Shown here: positions 53,755-62,969 of the stretch, one piece after another
Layout of the letters: every line of letters begins with the position of its first letter
Position numbering within the stretch: position 1 is the stretch's first letter
Assembly (NCBI GenBank): GCA_030920305.1
Contig: JARLUB010000002.1
Span: 124,001-188,000, forward strand
DNA: 64,000 nucleotides
DNA from: Eubacteriales bacterium SKADARSKE-1
Lineage (GTDB): Bacteria > Bacillota > Clostridia > Oscillospirales > Acutalibacteraceae
Direction of reading: 5' to 3'
The notes under the pieces: generated by a model
What the model was told of the DNA's origin: nothing
Databases searched by the model: none
Seen by the model: only the letters and a program-made list of their open reading frames with translations
Made by a program: the position numbers and the translations under genes

Positions 53755-54789
53755 TTAGAAGCACCTTTCCCTGCGTTTCTTTTTGCATTGAGCACTTCGA
53801 CCACAATGGTAACAAATTTCATTTTTTATGATACCATCCTCAAAGAAATTTTTAATATTATTTATAGTTGTTTTAGCAATATTATTCAACGCCTCTTCTG
53901 TTAAAAATGCTTGGTGAGAAGTTATTAAAACATTTGGCATAGATAGTAATCTTGCGAGTGTATCATCTTGTAAAATATGGTTCGATTTATCTTCAAAGAA
54001 AATATCAGATTCTTCTTCGTAAACATCAAGGCACGTTGCGCCAACTTTTTTATTTTTAATTTCTTCTAAAAGGTCTTCTGTATCAACTAAAGAACCACGT
54101 GAAGTATTAATTAATATGACGCCGTCCTTCATTTTTGCGATACTTTTACTATTTATAAAATGATAATTTTCAGGGGTAAGCGGGCAATGCAATGATATAA
54201 TATCGCTGTGTTTGAAAAGATTTTCAAGAGAGACATATTCGACATTAATTGATGTATCGGGGCACAAATCATAAGCTAAAACATGCATTCCAAATCCATT
54301 ACAAATGTTTGCAAATACCTTCCCAATTCTTCCTGTTCCAATAATTCCAACTGTTTTACCATGCAAATCAAAACCTTTAAGTCCGTTAAGGCTAAAGTTG
54401 TAGTCTCTTGTGCGGTTATATGCTTTATGAATGTGGCGTATTGAAGTTAAAAGTAACGCCATTGTATGTTCTGCGACGGCATATGGTGAATAGTTAGGTA
54501 CATTTACAACATGAATTTTTCCAAAAGCCTCTTTAACATCTACATTATTGAAGCCAGAACATCTAAGAGCGATTAATTTTACGCCATACTTGTAAAGTTG
54601 ATTTATTACATTGGAATTCAAAGTATCATTTACAAATACTACAACACAATCAAATCCATTGGATAAGCTAACAGTATCTTCATTTAACTTAGTTTCGTAA
54701 AATGTAAATGACATTTCATTTTTATAGCTGTTATGTTTTTCAAAAACTTCTTTGTCATAAGGTTTCGTATCAAATAAAGCTATTTTCAT
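53755..54789 (-). CDS. ldhA: D-lactate dehydrogenase (2-hydroxyacid family)
   Basis: A 344-residue NAD-dependent D-isomer dehydrogenase. NAD-binding GKTVGIIGTGRIGKVFANI near 150. The catalytic Arg is in LINTSRGSLVDT, Glu in DVYEEESD and His in ITSHQAFLTEEA. It probably reduces pyruvate to D-lactate and regenerates NAD. The C-terminus is unusual: CYHCGRSAQCKKKRRERCF, four cysteines in a basic tail that could bind a metal. A single gene, minus strand, convergent with polC. Confidence 0.9.
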   Translation of the reverse strand: MKIALFDTKPYDKEVFEKHNSYKNEMSFTFYETKLNEDTVSLSNGFDCVVVFVNDTLNSNVINQLYKYGVKLIALRCSGFNNVDVKEAFGKIHVVNVPNYSPYAVAEHTMALLLTSIRHIHKAYNRTRDYNFSLNGLKGFDLHGKTVGIIGTGRIGKVFANICNGFGMHVLAYDLCPDTSINVEYVSLENLFKHSDIISLHCPLTPENYHFINSKSIAKMKDGVILINTSRGSLVDTEDLLEEIKNKKVGATCLDVYEEESDIFFEDKSNHILQDDTLARLLSMPNVLITSHQAFLTEEALNNIAKTTINNIKNFFEDGIIKNEICYHCGRSAQCKKKRRERCF

Positions 54790-54826
54790 TTTATCATTTC
54801 TCCCTTTAAATTATTTTTGCTTAATA

Positions 54827-55807
54827 TTACCTAGGTTTTACTTTTGACAAGGGGTTAGAAGAGACTGCTTGTTCAATTTGTTTACTTGAAAGATGGGTAT
54901 ATATTTCGGTGGTACCTAAGTTTGCATGACCTAAAATATCTTTTAAAATTCTTATATCTACATTTCCATGCTGATACATAAGTGTGGCAGCCGTGTGCCT
55001 AAGTTTATGAACAGAATAACCCTGACCGTCAAGTTCAATGCAATTTAAGTATTTATATACTAAAGCTTGAACGGTTTTAGGGCTTATTCTTTTTTTTCGC
55101 TTACTAATAAAAAGGGCATTTTTATCACTCGTTCCAGCATTGGGGTTAGACCTAACTTTTAAATAGTTTTGGAGTGCATTAACACATGCATCGTTTAGGT
55201 AAACTATTCTTTCTTTGTTTCCTTTACCTATAACTTTTAAGGTATTATTGTTTCTGATATCATTTAGATTTATTCCTACAAGCTCTGACAAGCGCATGCC
55301 ACAATTGAGGAATAAAGTTAAAATGCAGTAATCTCTTTCGTGGTAAATACCATTAACACAATTTAACAAATCAAGGCTTTGCTCAAGGGTCAAAAACTTT
55401 GGAAGAGATTTTTTTTTCTTTGGCATATCAAGTTCTTTTGTTGGATCAATTTCTAAAAGATCGGTTTTGTTTGTAAGGTATTTAAAAAAAGACTTTAAAC
55501 TAGAAATTTTTCTAGAACGGGTTGAAGCATTGTTATTTCGTTCAGTTAAAACATAGTTGAGGTAATCATATAAATCAGTTAAATTAATTTGCTTTATTAA
55601 ATCAATAGTAATATCTTCAATAGTAATTTCATTAAAAGGAGTATTGGGGCAAACTAAGTTTTTAGAAATCTTAATAAATCTAAAAAATGTTCGAAGATCT
55701 AAATAGTACTCATCTACAGTTTTGGGAGACTTTCCTTTTATAGTTTGCAAATAACCTAAAAAATCTTTTATTACTTTAGGAGCGTTTGCCATTATTTTTT
55801 GATTCAT
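54827..55807 (-). CDS. Tyrosine recombinase, XerC/XerD-like
   Basis: A 326-residue site-specific recombinase. SAM-like N-terminal core-binding domain (about 10-125), then the catalytic domain with all active-site residues: Arg in GMRLSEL, Lys in KGNKER, HxxR in HKLRHTAATL, His in LGHANLGTTEIY and Tyr in the EIYTH motif. AAGGAG upstream of the ATG. Chromosome-dimer resolution is possible, but the lineage may have several Xer-like copies, so I give no symbol. Its promoter is preceded by a perfect 38-base palindrome. Confidence 0.88.
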   Translation of the reverse strand: MNQKIMANAPKVIKDFLGYLQTIKGKSPKTVDEYYLDLRTFFRFIKISKNLVCPNTPFNEITIEDITIDLIKQINLTDLYDYLNYVLTERNNNASTRSRKISSLKSFFKYLTNKTDLLEIDPTKELDMPKKKKSLPKFLTLEQSLDLLNCVNGIYHERDYCILTLFLNCGMRLSELVGINLNDIRNNNTLKVIGKGNKERIVYLNDACVNALQNYLKVRSNPNAGTSDKNALFISKRKKRISPKTVQALVYKYLNCIELDGQGYSVHKLRHTAATLMYQHGNVDIRILKDILGHANLGTTEIYTHLSSKQIEQAVSSNPLSKVKPR

Positions 55808-55852
55808 TTTTTTTACTCCTTAAAAAGAAGTTTATTTTCTTAATTAAATTTA

Positions 55853-55881
55853 ATTATATCTCTTTTTAGTATTATTTTAAA
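55853..55881 (-). promoter_or_regulatory. Promoter of the Xer-like gene
   Basis: On the minus strand a perfect TATAAT (55858-55853), a 17-base spacer and TTTAAA as a weak -35 (55881-55876). Confidence 0.5.
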
Positions 55882-55882
55882 G

Positions 55883-55920
55883 TATTAATTATACAAAATA
55901 TTTATTTTGTATAATTAATA
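55883..55920. repeat. 38-base perfect palindrome upstream of the Xer-like gene
   Basis: Two perfect 18-base arms (TATTAATTATACAAAATA and its complement) separated by only TT, ending one base from the -35 of the Xer-like gene. Too AT-rich and lacking a T run to be a usual terminator. A dimeric regulator site, a recombination site or an extruding cruciform are the options. Confidence 0.7.
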
Positions 55921-55926
55921 TAGAAA

Positions 55927-55970
55927 TAAAAAAAGAAAAGTGCATTTTTTCATTATTAAAACACTTTTCC
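55927..55970 (-). terminator. Intrinsic terminator of the MacB operon
   Basis: On the minus strand GAAAAGTG and CACTTTTC enclose a 19-base loop and are followed by seven T residues, about 30 bases after the MacB permease stop. Confidence 0.65.
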
Positions 55971-56000
55971 CTTTTTAATCCTCACAAATTTTAATAAAAC

Positions 56001-57197
56001 TTAATTTTTAAAGCTTAATGCATCTACAGGTTTCATTTTTGAAGCTTTATATGCTGGATAAATTCCAAAAGCTACAGCACTTACTACAGAAAATGCAATA
56101 GTAATAAAAATAATATCTGGTCTAATGTTTAAAGGTACACCAACACAAACAGCTCCAATATAAGAAATTACCATTCCCAAAAACAAGCCCAATAAATTTC
56201 CTATTGCTGTTAATAACAAAGACTCAAATAAAAATTCTAACATTATATGGATTTTTTTTGCACCAATAGATTTTTTTATACCAATTTCTCTTTTTCGCTC
56301 GTTTACAGAAACTAACATAATAGTAATAATATTTAAGCTGGCCACAAGAAGCGATATTGCGCCAACTGCTGAAAGTATAATTGTTATATTATCCATTAAT
56401 TTCATAAGACCATCTTTTTGCTTTACTAAATTACTAGCTTTATATGATGAACCAGCTTCACTTTCTCTATTTAAAACATTAACTATATTTTTGCTAACAG
56501 CTTCAACGTCTGCCTTTTCATTAATTTTTACAGCAATTTGATCAAATTGCTGCGCACCTGTAATGTTTTGCATGGTAGTATAAGGTATATAAATAAAATT
56601 TGGTATATAATCCCCCATCATATTTTGAAGAATACCAGAACCCGTTTTTATAATGCCAACAATTTCATACTTATCAGTACAAGAGTTTATAACTAAAGAA
56701 ATTTTTTTCCCAACAGCATTGTCTCGCTTATACATTGCTTTTGATAAGTTTTGATCTATTAAGCAGATATTAGAACAATTATTAATGTCTTTATTATTAA
56801 TCATACGTCCATATAAAACTTTTAAAGAAATTATTTGATTTGCCTTTGAGTCTATTCCCCAAATTAAGGCTGTATTAGAAAAATTCTGAGTAAATATTTC
56901 GGCGTTTTTCATCATAACAGGCATAGCACTTTTTACACTAGAAATCTTTTCTATTGAACTTAGCTCTTTATTAGATAAGTTCCCTGGTACTCCACCTGTA
57001 ATATCAGAACTTATGGAAATACCCCCAAGCCCCAAGCTATTTATTTCGTTTCCAATAACACAAGTTCCGCAGTTGCTTATATTACTAATTATTATAACAG
57101 AAGCTGTACCAATTGCTATTCCAATTATCGTTAGAAAATTTCTCCCTCTTTTTCTGAAGATGTTTTTGACAGCGCATTTTACAATATCAATTACCAT
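56001..57197 (-). CDS. MacB/FtsX-type ABC transporter permease
   Basis: A 398-residue permease with the MacB topology: a membrane helix at about 20-40 (NFLTIIGIAIGTASVIII), a large extracytoplasmic MacB_PCD domain (about 45-240), then three C-terminal helices with an ERKREIGIKKSIGAKK motif near 300. It overlaps its adaptor gene by 11 bases. No ATPase gene lies beside it, so the partner must be encoded elsewhere. Substrate unknown. Confidence 0.88.
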   Translation of the reverse strand: MVIDIVKCAVKNIFRKRGRNFLTIIGIAIGTASVIIISNISNCGTCVIGNEINSLGLGGISISSDITGGVPGNLSNKELSSIEKISSVKSAMPVMMKNAEIFTQNFSNTALIWGIDSKANQIISLKVLYGRMINNKDINNCSNICLIDQNLSKAMYKRDNAVGKKISLVINSCTDKYEIVGIIKTGSGILQNMMGDYIPNFIYIPYTTMQNITGAQQFDQIAVKINEKADVEAVSKNIVNVLNRESEAGSSYKASNLVKQKDGLMKLMDNITIILSAVGAISLLVASLNIITIMLVSVNERKREIGIKKSIGAKKIHIMLEFLFESLLLTAIGNLLGLFLGMVISYIGAVCVGVPLNIRPDIIFITIAFSVVSAVAFGIYPAYKASKMKPVDALSFKN

Positions 57198-58233
57198 TAT
57201 TGTTGCACTCTTCTCTTAAAAGTTTTACAAATGACTTATCTTTAATCGAATCTGGCAAAGTGATTATTTTATCGGTGTTCTCAATTCCAGATAAAACTTC
57301 AAGTCCCGACTCGAATTCCTTCCCAGTAGTAATATAATTTTTAATAGCCTTACCTTTTTCGTATTTATATACATATTCTTGTCCATTTTCATCAGCTTTT
57401 ACTGATTCATATGGAACTATAAGCATATCACTTTTTTCATCAGTGATGATCTTACACTTAGCAGTAAATCCTGGTTTTATATCATTATTGTCTTTTTGAG
57501 AGTTTATCCCAACAATTACTTCGATAACAGTTTCAGATCCAGTCGGATTAATTACCTGTTTTGCTTCATTAGATATACTTTTTACATACCCACTCTTTTC
57601 GCCATTTTTCAAGCCCACTCCAGAAATAATAACCTTTTGCCCAACGTTTATATCAGATATTCTTGATTCATTAACACAAAGTTTAACCTGAAAAGCATCT
57701 TTTTCAGATATAGTTAGCGCTGGAGTACTTGTATCTGTTACAGAATTTTTTTTTATATTAATTGAAGAAACCCAACCAGTAAATGGTGACTTTAAAGTAG
57801 ATACAGCACTGTTTTTGCTGTTTACTGTTGAATTGTTTTTTATAGCTTTATTTGTGCTGTTATTTATAAAATTGTTATAAACATCTTCAGCCGCATTTTC
57901 GCCTATTAAATTTGGAATATTACCTTTTATGCTTTCCAATTTATCTGGTTCAATATTTTGAGTACCACTAATATACGCTAACGTATCCCCCTTTTTTATC
58001 TTGTCTCCTACATTAACACAAACATCTTGTACAATAGATGTTTGCTGAACAAATATGTTGTGCGCATCACTATACTCTATTTTTCCAGAACAGGTTATAA
58101 AGTTTTCAGCTTTAGTAGGTTTTAAGCAAATGGTTTCTACTGTTTTTATAGAGGATTTTTTATAATTGCCTGTAAGAATAATTGAAACCACAGTTATTAC
58201 CGTAATAAAAAATAATATCCCATACTTTTTCAT
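57187..58233 (-). CDS. Membrane fusion (HlyD/MacA-like) adaptor
   Basis: About 348 residues. An N-terminal membrane helix (YGILFFITVITVVSIIL), a split lipoyl/barrel-sandwich region (VCVNVGDKIKKGDTLAYI and STLKSPFTGWVSSI), and beta-barrel domains to the end. A short helical hairpin lies between the lipoyl halves. ATG at 58233 chosen for GAGGTG six bases ahead. It works with the downstream MacB-type permease as an exporter in a Gram-positive envelope. Confidence 0.87.
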   Translation of the reverse strand: MKKYGILFFITVITVVSIILTGNYKKSSIKTVETICLKPTKAENFITCSGKIEYSDAHNIFVQQTSIVQDVCVNVGDKIKKGDTLAYISGTQNIEPDKLESIKGNIPNLIGENAAEDVYNNFINNSTNKAIKNNSTVNSKNSAVSTLKSPFTGWVSSINIKKNSVTDTSTPALTISEKDAFQVKLCVNESRISDINVGQKVIISGVGLKNGEKSGYVKSISNEAKQVINPTGSETVIEVIVGINSQKDNNDIKPGFTAKCKIITDEKSDMLIVPYESVKADENGQEYVYKYEKGKAIKNYITTGKEFESGLEVLSGIENTDKIITLPDSIKDKSFVKLLREECNNNGN

Positions 58234-58381
58234 TAGCAACACCTCATTGGTAGTTGATTTGTATAACTTTTCATAGGGTTATTATTTGAAATAATGGTTT
58301 TATTATACAAGTATACTGTAGCTAATCTATGAATAATTTTAAAAAAACATAGAACGATATTATAAAATAGGGGTGATAAAA

Positions 58382-58561
58382 GTGTCTTTAATACCATGTG
58401 ATGATGATTGTTTATATCAAAAAGAGGGTTACTGTATGTTAGAAGTACCCTCAATAATAACAAACCACACGAAAAAAGGTTGTGCACATTATATTAAATT
58501 AGAAAATAATACCAATGAAAAACAATATTCTATTGACAAAGAGCCAAAAGAATTTTTTTAA
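58382..58561 (+). CDS. Small Cys-rich protein
   Basis: About 59 residues: MSLIPCDDDCLYQKEGYCMLE at the start, then TKKGCAHYIKLEN. The C-x3-C-x6-C and later Cys spacing with YQ and G.C is a pattern I know from short clostridial proteins often mislabelled as hydroxymyristoyl-ACP dehydratase. It may bind a metal; no function is assigned. AGGGGTGAT precedes the GTG start at 58382. It is divergent from the adaptor gene and convergent with cwlD. Confidence 0.65.
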   Translation: MSLIPCDDDCLYQKEGYCMLEVPSIITNHTKKGCAHYIKLENNTNEKQYSIDKEPKEFF

Positions 58562-58624
58562 TTGCTTTAGTACAAAATAATCAGCCCTTATTTCTCTCGA
58601 AAGTGTACTGCTAACATTAGGGAT

Positions 58625-59350
58625 TTAGTCAGTTTTTGTAATTTTACAGTTTAAAATTCCGCAATATATTGAAAAAGCCAGTTTTTTGCGATATTCTTCA
58701 TTTGTAAGTTTTTCAAGTTCAGAGTCATTTGAAATAAAGCCACATTCTACAATTACAGCGGGAATCTTTGAATTATGTAAAATATAAATATTTTTATCTG
58801 CAGGTTTTGTTTCTCTTTTATTTTCAGGCTGAATTAATTCTGAAAAAGACAATTTAATGCTTTCTGCTAACTCTTTACTTGCTGGGTGATTTTTTGAGTA
58901 AAAAATTTGAGTGCCACAATATTGTTTCTCAGTAAACTTATTTTGATGTATACTTATTAAAATATTGTTGGGATTAGAATTAATTATATTGAGCCGATTT
59001 TTCATGTCTGAAGCTTTTTTTTCGCGCAGAGTTTTACTATCCCTTTCATGTATGGAAACATCGTGTTCCCTTGTCATTATGGTGTTGAAACCTGAAGCTA
59101 CCAACATATTGTTAAGCCTTTGAGCAATGTCAAGATTTATGTCTTTTTCAAGAGTGCCATTGTCGGCCACTGCACCGCTATCTTCTCCACCATGGCCTGC
59201 ATCTATAACAATAGTAGCTGGAGCTTTACAGGTTAAAGCCAAGACTGTTTTTTCCATGTTAATGCAAAGGTTTCCTATAAGCACTACAAAAATAACACAT
59301 CCCACTAATAAAACAAAGTAAAAAAGTAGATCTCTAGTAGAATTTTTCAA
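58625..59350 (-). CDS. cwlD: N-acetylmuramoyl-L-alanine amidase CwlD
   Basis: A 241-residue amidase_3 with an N-terminal membrane anchor (about 8-30). Zinc and catalytic motifs: VIDAGHGGEDSG, LEKDINLDIA, ISIHQN and VECGFISND. With PdaA it makes muramic-delta-lactam in the spore cortex, so it fits the sporulation gene set. TTG start after GGGTGAT. Confidence 0.9.
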   Translation of the reverse strand: MKNSTRDLLFYFVLLVGCVIFVVLIGNLCINMEKTVLALTCKAPATIVIDAGHGGEDSGAVADNGTLEKDINLDIAQRLNNMLVASGFNTIMTREHDVSIHERDSKTLREKKASDMKNRLNIINSNPNNILISIHQNKFTEKQYCGTQIFYSKNHPASKELAESIKLSFSELIQPENKRETKPADKNIYILHNSKIPAVIVECGFISNDSELEKLTNEEYRKKLAFSIYCGILNCKITKTD

Positions 59351-59373
59351 AACAAATCACCCGTTAGTATTGT

Positions 59374-60285
59374 TTACTGTTTCGTGCCCAATTCCAATAG
59401 TTTTTTTAACCTATGATTTACCCCAGACCGGCTAAGTGGTTTGGAGAGCGTTTTGCCTAAATCACGTAATGACATATCGGGGTTTAAAAGGCGTAAATTT
59501 GCAATTTCCTTTAAGTCTTCAGATAAGTTTTCAAACTCTTTATTCTTTTTTATTTCCTCTATTGCACGAACTTGCTTAACAGCTGCACAGGCAGTTTTAC
59601 TAATGTTAGCTGCCTCAAAGTTTGTAGTTCTATTTATGTCATTTCTAACTTCTTTGATCATTTTTATCTGAATTATTTCCATTGCACAAATGGGTGCTCC
59701 AATTAATGTAAGTATATCACTTATGTTTTCAGAACCTTTTATATATACAACATACGCATTTTTCCTTTGCGTTATTCCAACATTAATATTTAATTTTGAA
59801 ATACTTAAAATAAGTTGTTTCAAGTATTCTGCTAAAATTTTATTCTGTACACACCATTCTAAATGATAATCAGAGTTTGGATCAGTTATGGTTCCACTAA
59901 AAAGAAAAACGCCCCTTAAAAATGCGGCTATAATTTTTATATTTTGTGATAATTTTTCTCCGAAGGAGATCAAAAAATCTTTTGAAAAATTTTTATGTTG
60001 TTCTAAAAGAGTAATCCGATCAGATTTATAAGGAACTAGCAGTGTAAATTTACTTTTTTTTAAGTTTTTATGTGTAACAATATCGCTTGTTACTTTAAAT
60101 TCTTCTGCAAGTAAATAAGATAATTTTTTACAAATATTTTTATTTTCTGTTATAAATGAAATATTGTCTGCATTAAATTTTTTCGCACATAATAACATTC
60201 CATAGAGCTCAGAATTACTGCAAAAAAAAGAAGGTTCGTTTTGTATTTTACATAACTCGTTTTTCACTTTTGATGAAAACGTCAC
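59374..60285 (-). CDS. whiA: WhiA, sporulation/cell-division regulator
   Basis: A 303-residue protein with an N-terminal LAGLIDADG-like fold (FLRGVFLFSGTITDPN near 115) and a C-terminal helix-turn-helix (LRDLGKTLSKPLSRSGVNHRL). In Firmicutes it binds DNA and affects division and chromosome segregation. GTG start with a perfect AGGAGGTGAT. It follows rapZ as in most Firmicutes. Confidence 0.94.
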   Translation of the reverse strand: MTFSSKVKNELCKIQNEPSFFCSNSELYGMLLCAKKFNADNISFITENKNICKKLSYLLAEEFKVTSDIVTHKNLKKSKFTLLVPYKSDRITLLEQHKNFSKDFLISFGEKLSQNIKIIAAFLRGVFLFSGTITDPNSDYHLEWCVQNKILAEYLKQLILSISKLNINVGITQRKNAYVVYIKGSENISDILTLIGAPICAMEIIQIKMIKEVRNDINRTTNFEAANISKTACAAVKQVRAIEEIKKNKEFENLSEDLKEIANLRLLNPDMSLRDLGKTLSKPLSRSGVNHRLKKLLELGTKQ

Positions 60286-60312
60286 AAAATCACCTCCTGA
60301 AAGTATAAGTTT

Positions 60313-61176
60313 CTATTTTTTTTGAATATCCCTATGCGTTACATTAACATATAAATTCTGTTTTTTTAAGTGATCACATAGTAAGTTGGTAAGTGTAACA
60401 GAACGATGTCTACCGCCTGTACAACCGATTGCTATAACAAGCTGGGATTTCCCTTCTGCACAGTAAAGAGGAACCATATAATCTATTAGAAGAAAAAGTC
60501 TTTTTATAAAACCTATAGTTTGTTCCCATTTTAATACATAATTCTTAACCATTTCGTCATTACCAGTGAGGTCTCGTAATTCATTTATATAATACGGATT
60601 TGGAAGACACCTTACATCAAAAACTAAATCCGCTTCTGTGGGGAGAGAATATTTAAAGCCAAACGACATACAAGTTATTGAAAGAGATAATGAGGAATTT
60701 TTTAAGAATATAGACGAAATTCTCTCCTTTAATTGTGATGGCAAAAGAAATGAGGTATCAATAACATAATCGGATCGATCCTTTAATGGTTTTAAAATAT
60801 TGCGTTCAAATTCAATAGACCGGCAAATAGATCCCTTGTGATTTTCAAGAAGCGGATGTTTTCGACGACTTTCGTGAAATCGTCGGATTAAAATATCGTC
60901 TGTTGCATCCAAAAATAAAACTTTATATTCTTTTTCAGAGGCCTTTAGCTTGTCAATTGATTCAATTAAGCTGTCAAACAGACTGTCAGCTCTTACATCG
61001 GCAACAACAGCCACCCGTTTTGTTAGTTTATCTTCAGTTTTTTTGCATAGCTCATAAAATGTAGAAATAAGTTGAGGAGGAATGTTATCAACACAATAAA
61101 AACCGATATCCTCAAATATATGCATAGCTCTTGTTTTACCAGCACCGGATAATCCAGTAATAATTATAAATTCCAT
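60313..61176 (-). CDS. rapZ: RNase adapter/nucleotide-binding protein RapZ (YvcJ)
   Basis: A 287-residue P-loop protein with Walker A ITGLSGAGKTRAM at the start, FLDATDDILIRRFHESRRKHPL in the middle, and the C-terminal IGCTGGRHRSVTL. In E. coli it controls GlmS via small RNAs; in Bacillus it binds UDP-GlcNAc-type ligands. Between whiA and murB, in the usual order. Confidence 0.94.
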   Translation of the reverse strand: MEFIIITGLSGAGKTRAMHIFEDIGFYCVDNIPPQLISTFYELCKKTEDKLTKRVAVVADVRADSLFDSLIESIDKLKASEKEYKVLFLDATDDILIRRFHESRRKHPLLENHKGSICRSIEFERNILKPLKDRSDYVIDTSFLLPSQLKERISSIFLKNSSLSLSITCMSFGFKYSLPTEADLVFDVRCLPNPYYINELRDLTGNDEMVKNYVLKWEQTIGFIKRLFLLIDYMVPLYCAEGKSQLVIAIGCTGGRHRSVTLTNLLCDHLKKQNLYVNVTHRDIQKK

Positions 61177-61211
61177 GGATTTTATGCCCTCTTATTTTTT
61201 ATTTAAAAAAC

Positions 61212-62117
61212 TTACAGTACTTTTATCTCAGGCTCTAATAGAATGCCTGTTTTTTCAAAAACTGTAGATTTAATAAGTTCTATTAAATCTAAAACATTTT
61301 GGCAAGTAGCATTACCAAGATTAACTATAAAACCTCCATGCTTTTCACTTACCTTAGCATCTCCTATTGTTTTCCCTTTAAGGCCACACTCCTCTATTAA
61401 GGTACCTACAAAATTTCCACTAGGGCGCTTAAATACACTTCCTGCACTTGGATAATCAAGCGGTTGTTTACTTTTTCGCTGTTTTATTAAGTTATCCATA
61501 ATTTCTCTAATATGTAACTGATTTGACTCAACAAGTTCAAACTCAACTGATGTTATTATATCTTTGGTTTTTGAATATATGCTGTGCCTATAAGATAAGT
61601 CCATTTGATTTTTATTTAATTCTACTTTTTCACCTTGTTTTGTAATATGTACACTAGAAACGATAATATCTTTTATTTCTCTTCCATAAGCCCCTGCATT
61701 CATAAAAACAGCTCCGCCAACAGTCCCGGGAATTCCCCACAAAAATTCAGCACCAGACAAGGCATTATTTTCTGCAAAAAGGCATAATTTAGATAAAGAA
61801 ATGCCTGCTCCACAAATTATTTTTTTTCTTTCAGTTAACCTTATATTTTTAAAATTTTTACTAAGCTTAAGTACAGCTCCTTTAAAACCTACGTCTCTTA
61901 CCAATAAATTTGATCCATTACCAAGTAAAAAAAATAGGATACTAAATTCATTTAATATTTTTATTGTCTCTAAAAGAGCTGCTTCTGTGTTAATCTCTAT
62001 AAATAAGTCAGCAGGTCCTCCAATTTTAAATGAGGTATGGTTTGACATTGGTTCATCTTTTAATACTATACAATCCAGCTTTTCAAATAAATTTAATGCT
62101 TTTTTATAATTATACAT
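61212..62117 (-). CDS. murB: UDP-N-acetylenolpyruvoylglucosamine reductase
   Basis: About 301 residues, a type II MurB flavoenzyme of peptidoglycan precursor synthesis. SNHTSFKIGGPADLFIE, LGNGSNLLVRD, GIPGTVGGAVFMNAGAYG, YPSAGSVFKRP (catalytic Ser) and HGGFIVN (type II signature region) are present. ATG at 62117 chosen because GGGGG sits just before it. Confidence 0.95.
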   Translation of the reverse strand: MYNYKKALNLFEKLDCIVLKDEPMSNHTSFKIGGPADLFIEINTEAALLETIKILNEFSILFFLLGNGSNLLVRDVGFKGAVLKLSKNFKNIRLTERKKIICGAGISLSKLCLFAENNALSGAEFLWGIPGTVGGAVFMNAGAYGREIKDIIVSSVHITKQGEKVELNKNQMDLSYRHSIYSKTKDIITSVEFELVESNQLHIREIMDNLIKQRKSKQPLDYPSAGSVFKRPSGNFVGTLIEECGLKGKTIGDAKVSEKHGGFIVNLGNATCQNVLDLIELIKSTVFEKTGILLEPEIKVL

Positions 62118-62173
62118 AAGTTCCCCCAAAATGTTTATCCATTTAAAGCCACTGGATATCTGCTATTAAATAA

Positions 62174-62911
62174 TTAATTTTTGTTATGAATCAATGCTGT
62201 TTTTGGTCTAGATTTTAAGTATGATTTAAACCTATCAATGTCAGAGTTAACAACTAAATCTTCAGGAAAATCTATTTCCTTTAATAAAGAAATTGCATTA
62301 TCAAAAATACCAACCTGAGAAGAAAAGTGTGCATCTGAATTAACTACAATGCGAACTCCATGCTTTTTACAAATTTGAGCTATCTTTTTACAGTTTTCAA
62401 TACCACTTTTTCTAATTATAAAAGAATTGTTATTTATTTCAACAAGCTTACCATAACGCCCAAATTCAGGTATAACTTTTTCGTAGTCAAATTTAAAAGC
62501 TTTAACTCCACTATGCCCAATGACATCCACATACGGATTTTTTGCTACATTTAACCAGGCCGCCGTACAAGCATCTATATCACAAATCGGCTCTAAAGTA
62601 ATTTCATGCATTGATGCAATAACCCACTCCAGATAACCAAGACTTGAATCTTCTACATCTAAATTTCCATCATAATCACAAACATTAGCTTCAATTCCTT
62701 TAATTACTCTAACACCATCTATTTTCTTTGGAATTATCCTTAAGTTTTCAAAATACCATTGTCCAGGTGCACCAGGCATTAATCTGCCATGATCAGTAAT
62801 TGCTATAGCATACAAATTTTTTTTTTGTGCTGCCTTTACCATTTCCTCTAGAGAACTATAGGCATGTGTTGAAGCAGTTGTATGGCAATGAGTATCGGCA
62901 ATTATTTTCAT
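62174..62911 (-). CDS. PHP-family phosphatase (YcdX-like)
   Basis: A 245-residue PHP-domain metal hydrolase. DTHCHTTASTHAYS, AITDHGRLMPG, KGIEANV, ASMHE, IGHSG and NSDAHFSS supply the expected His/Asp/Glu ligands. It probably cleaves a phosphomonoester; the substrate is unknown. Lies between murB and hprK, a common position in Clostridia. Confidence 0.9.
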   Translation of the reverse strand: MKIIADTHCHTTASTHAYSSLEEMVKAAQKKNLYAIAITDHGRLMPGAPGQWYFENLRIIPKKIDGVRVIKGIEANVCDYDGNLDVEDSSLGYLEWVIASMHEITLEPICDIDACTAAWLNVAKNPYVDVIGHSGVKAFKFDYEKVIPEFGRYGKLVEINNNSFIIRKSGIENCKKIAQICKKHGVRIVVNSDAHFSSQVGIFDNAISLLKEIDFPEDLVVNSDIDRFKSYLKSRPKTALIHNKN

Positions 62912-62969
62912 TTGTTTTTTCGTCCTTTCTTTCTAAATTACAAAAATTTAATGGTTTTATAATGCGGGT

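Noticed and set aside
55883-55920. Chromosomal dif site beside the Xer-like gene
   Set aside because: The sequence is a full palindrome without the two distinct 11-base half-sites and 6-base centre of dif, and does not resemble the Firmicutes dif consensus.
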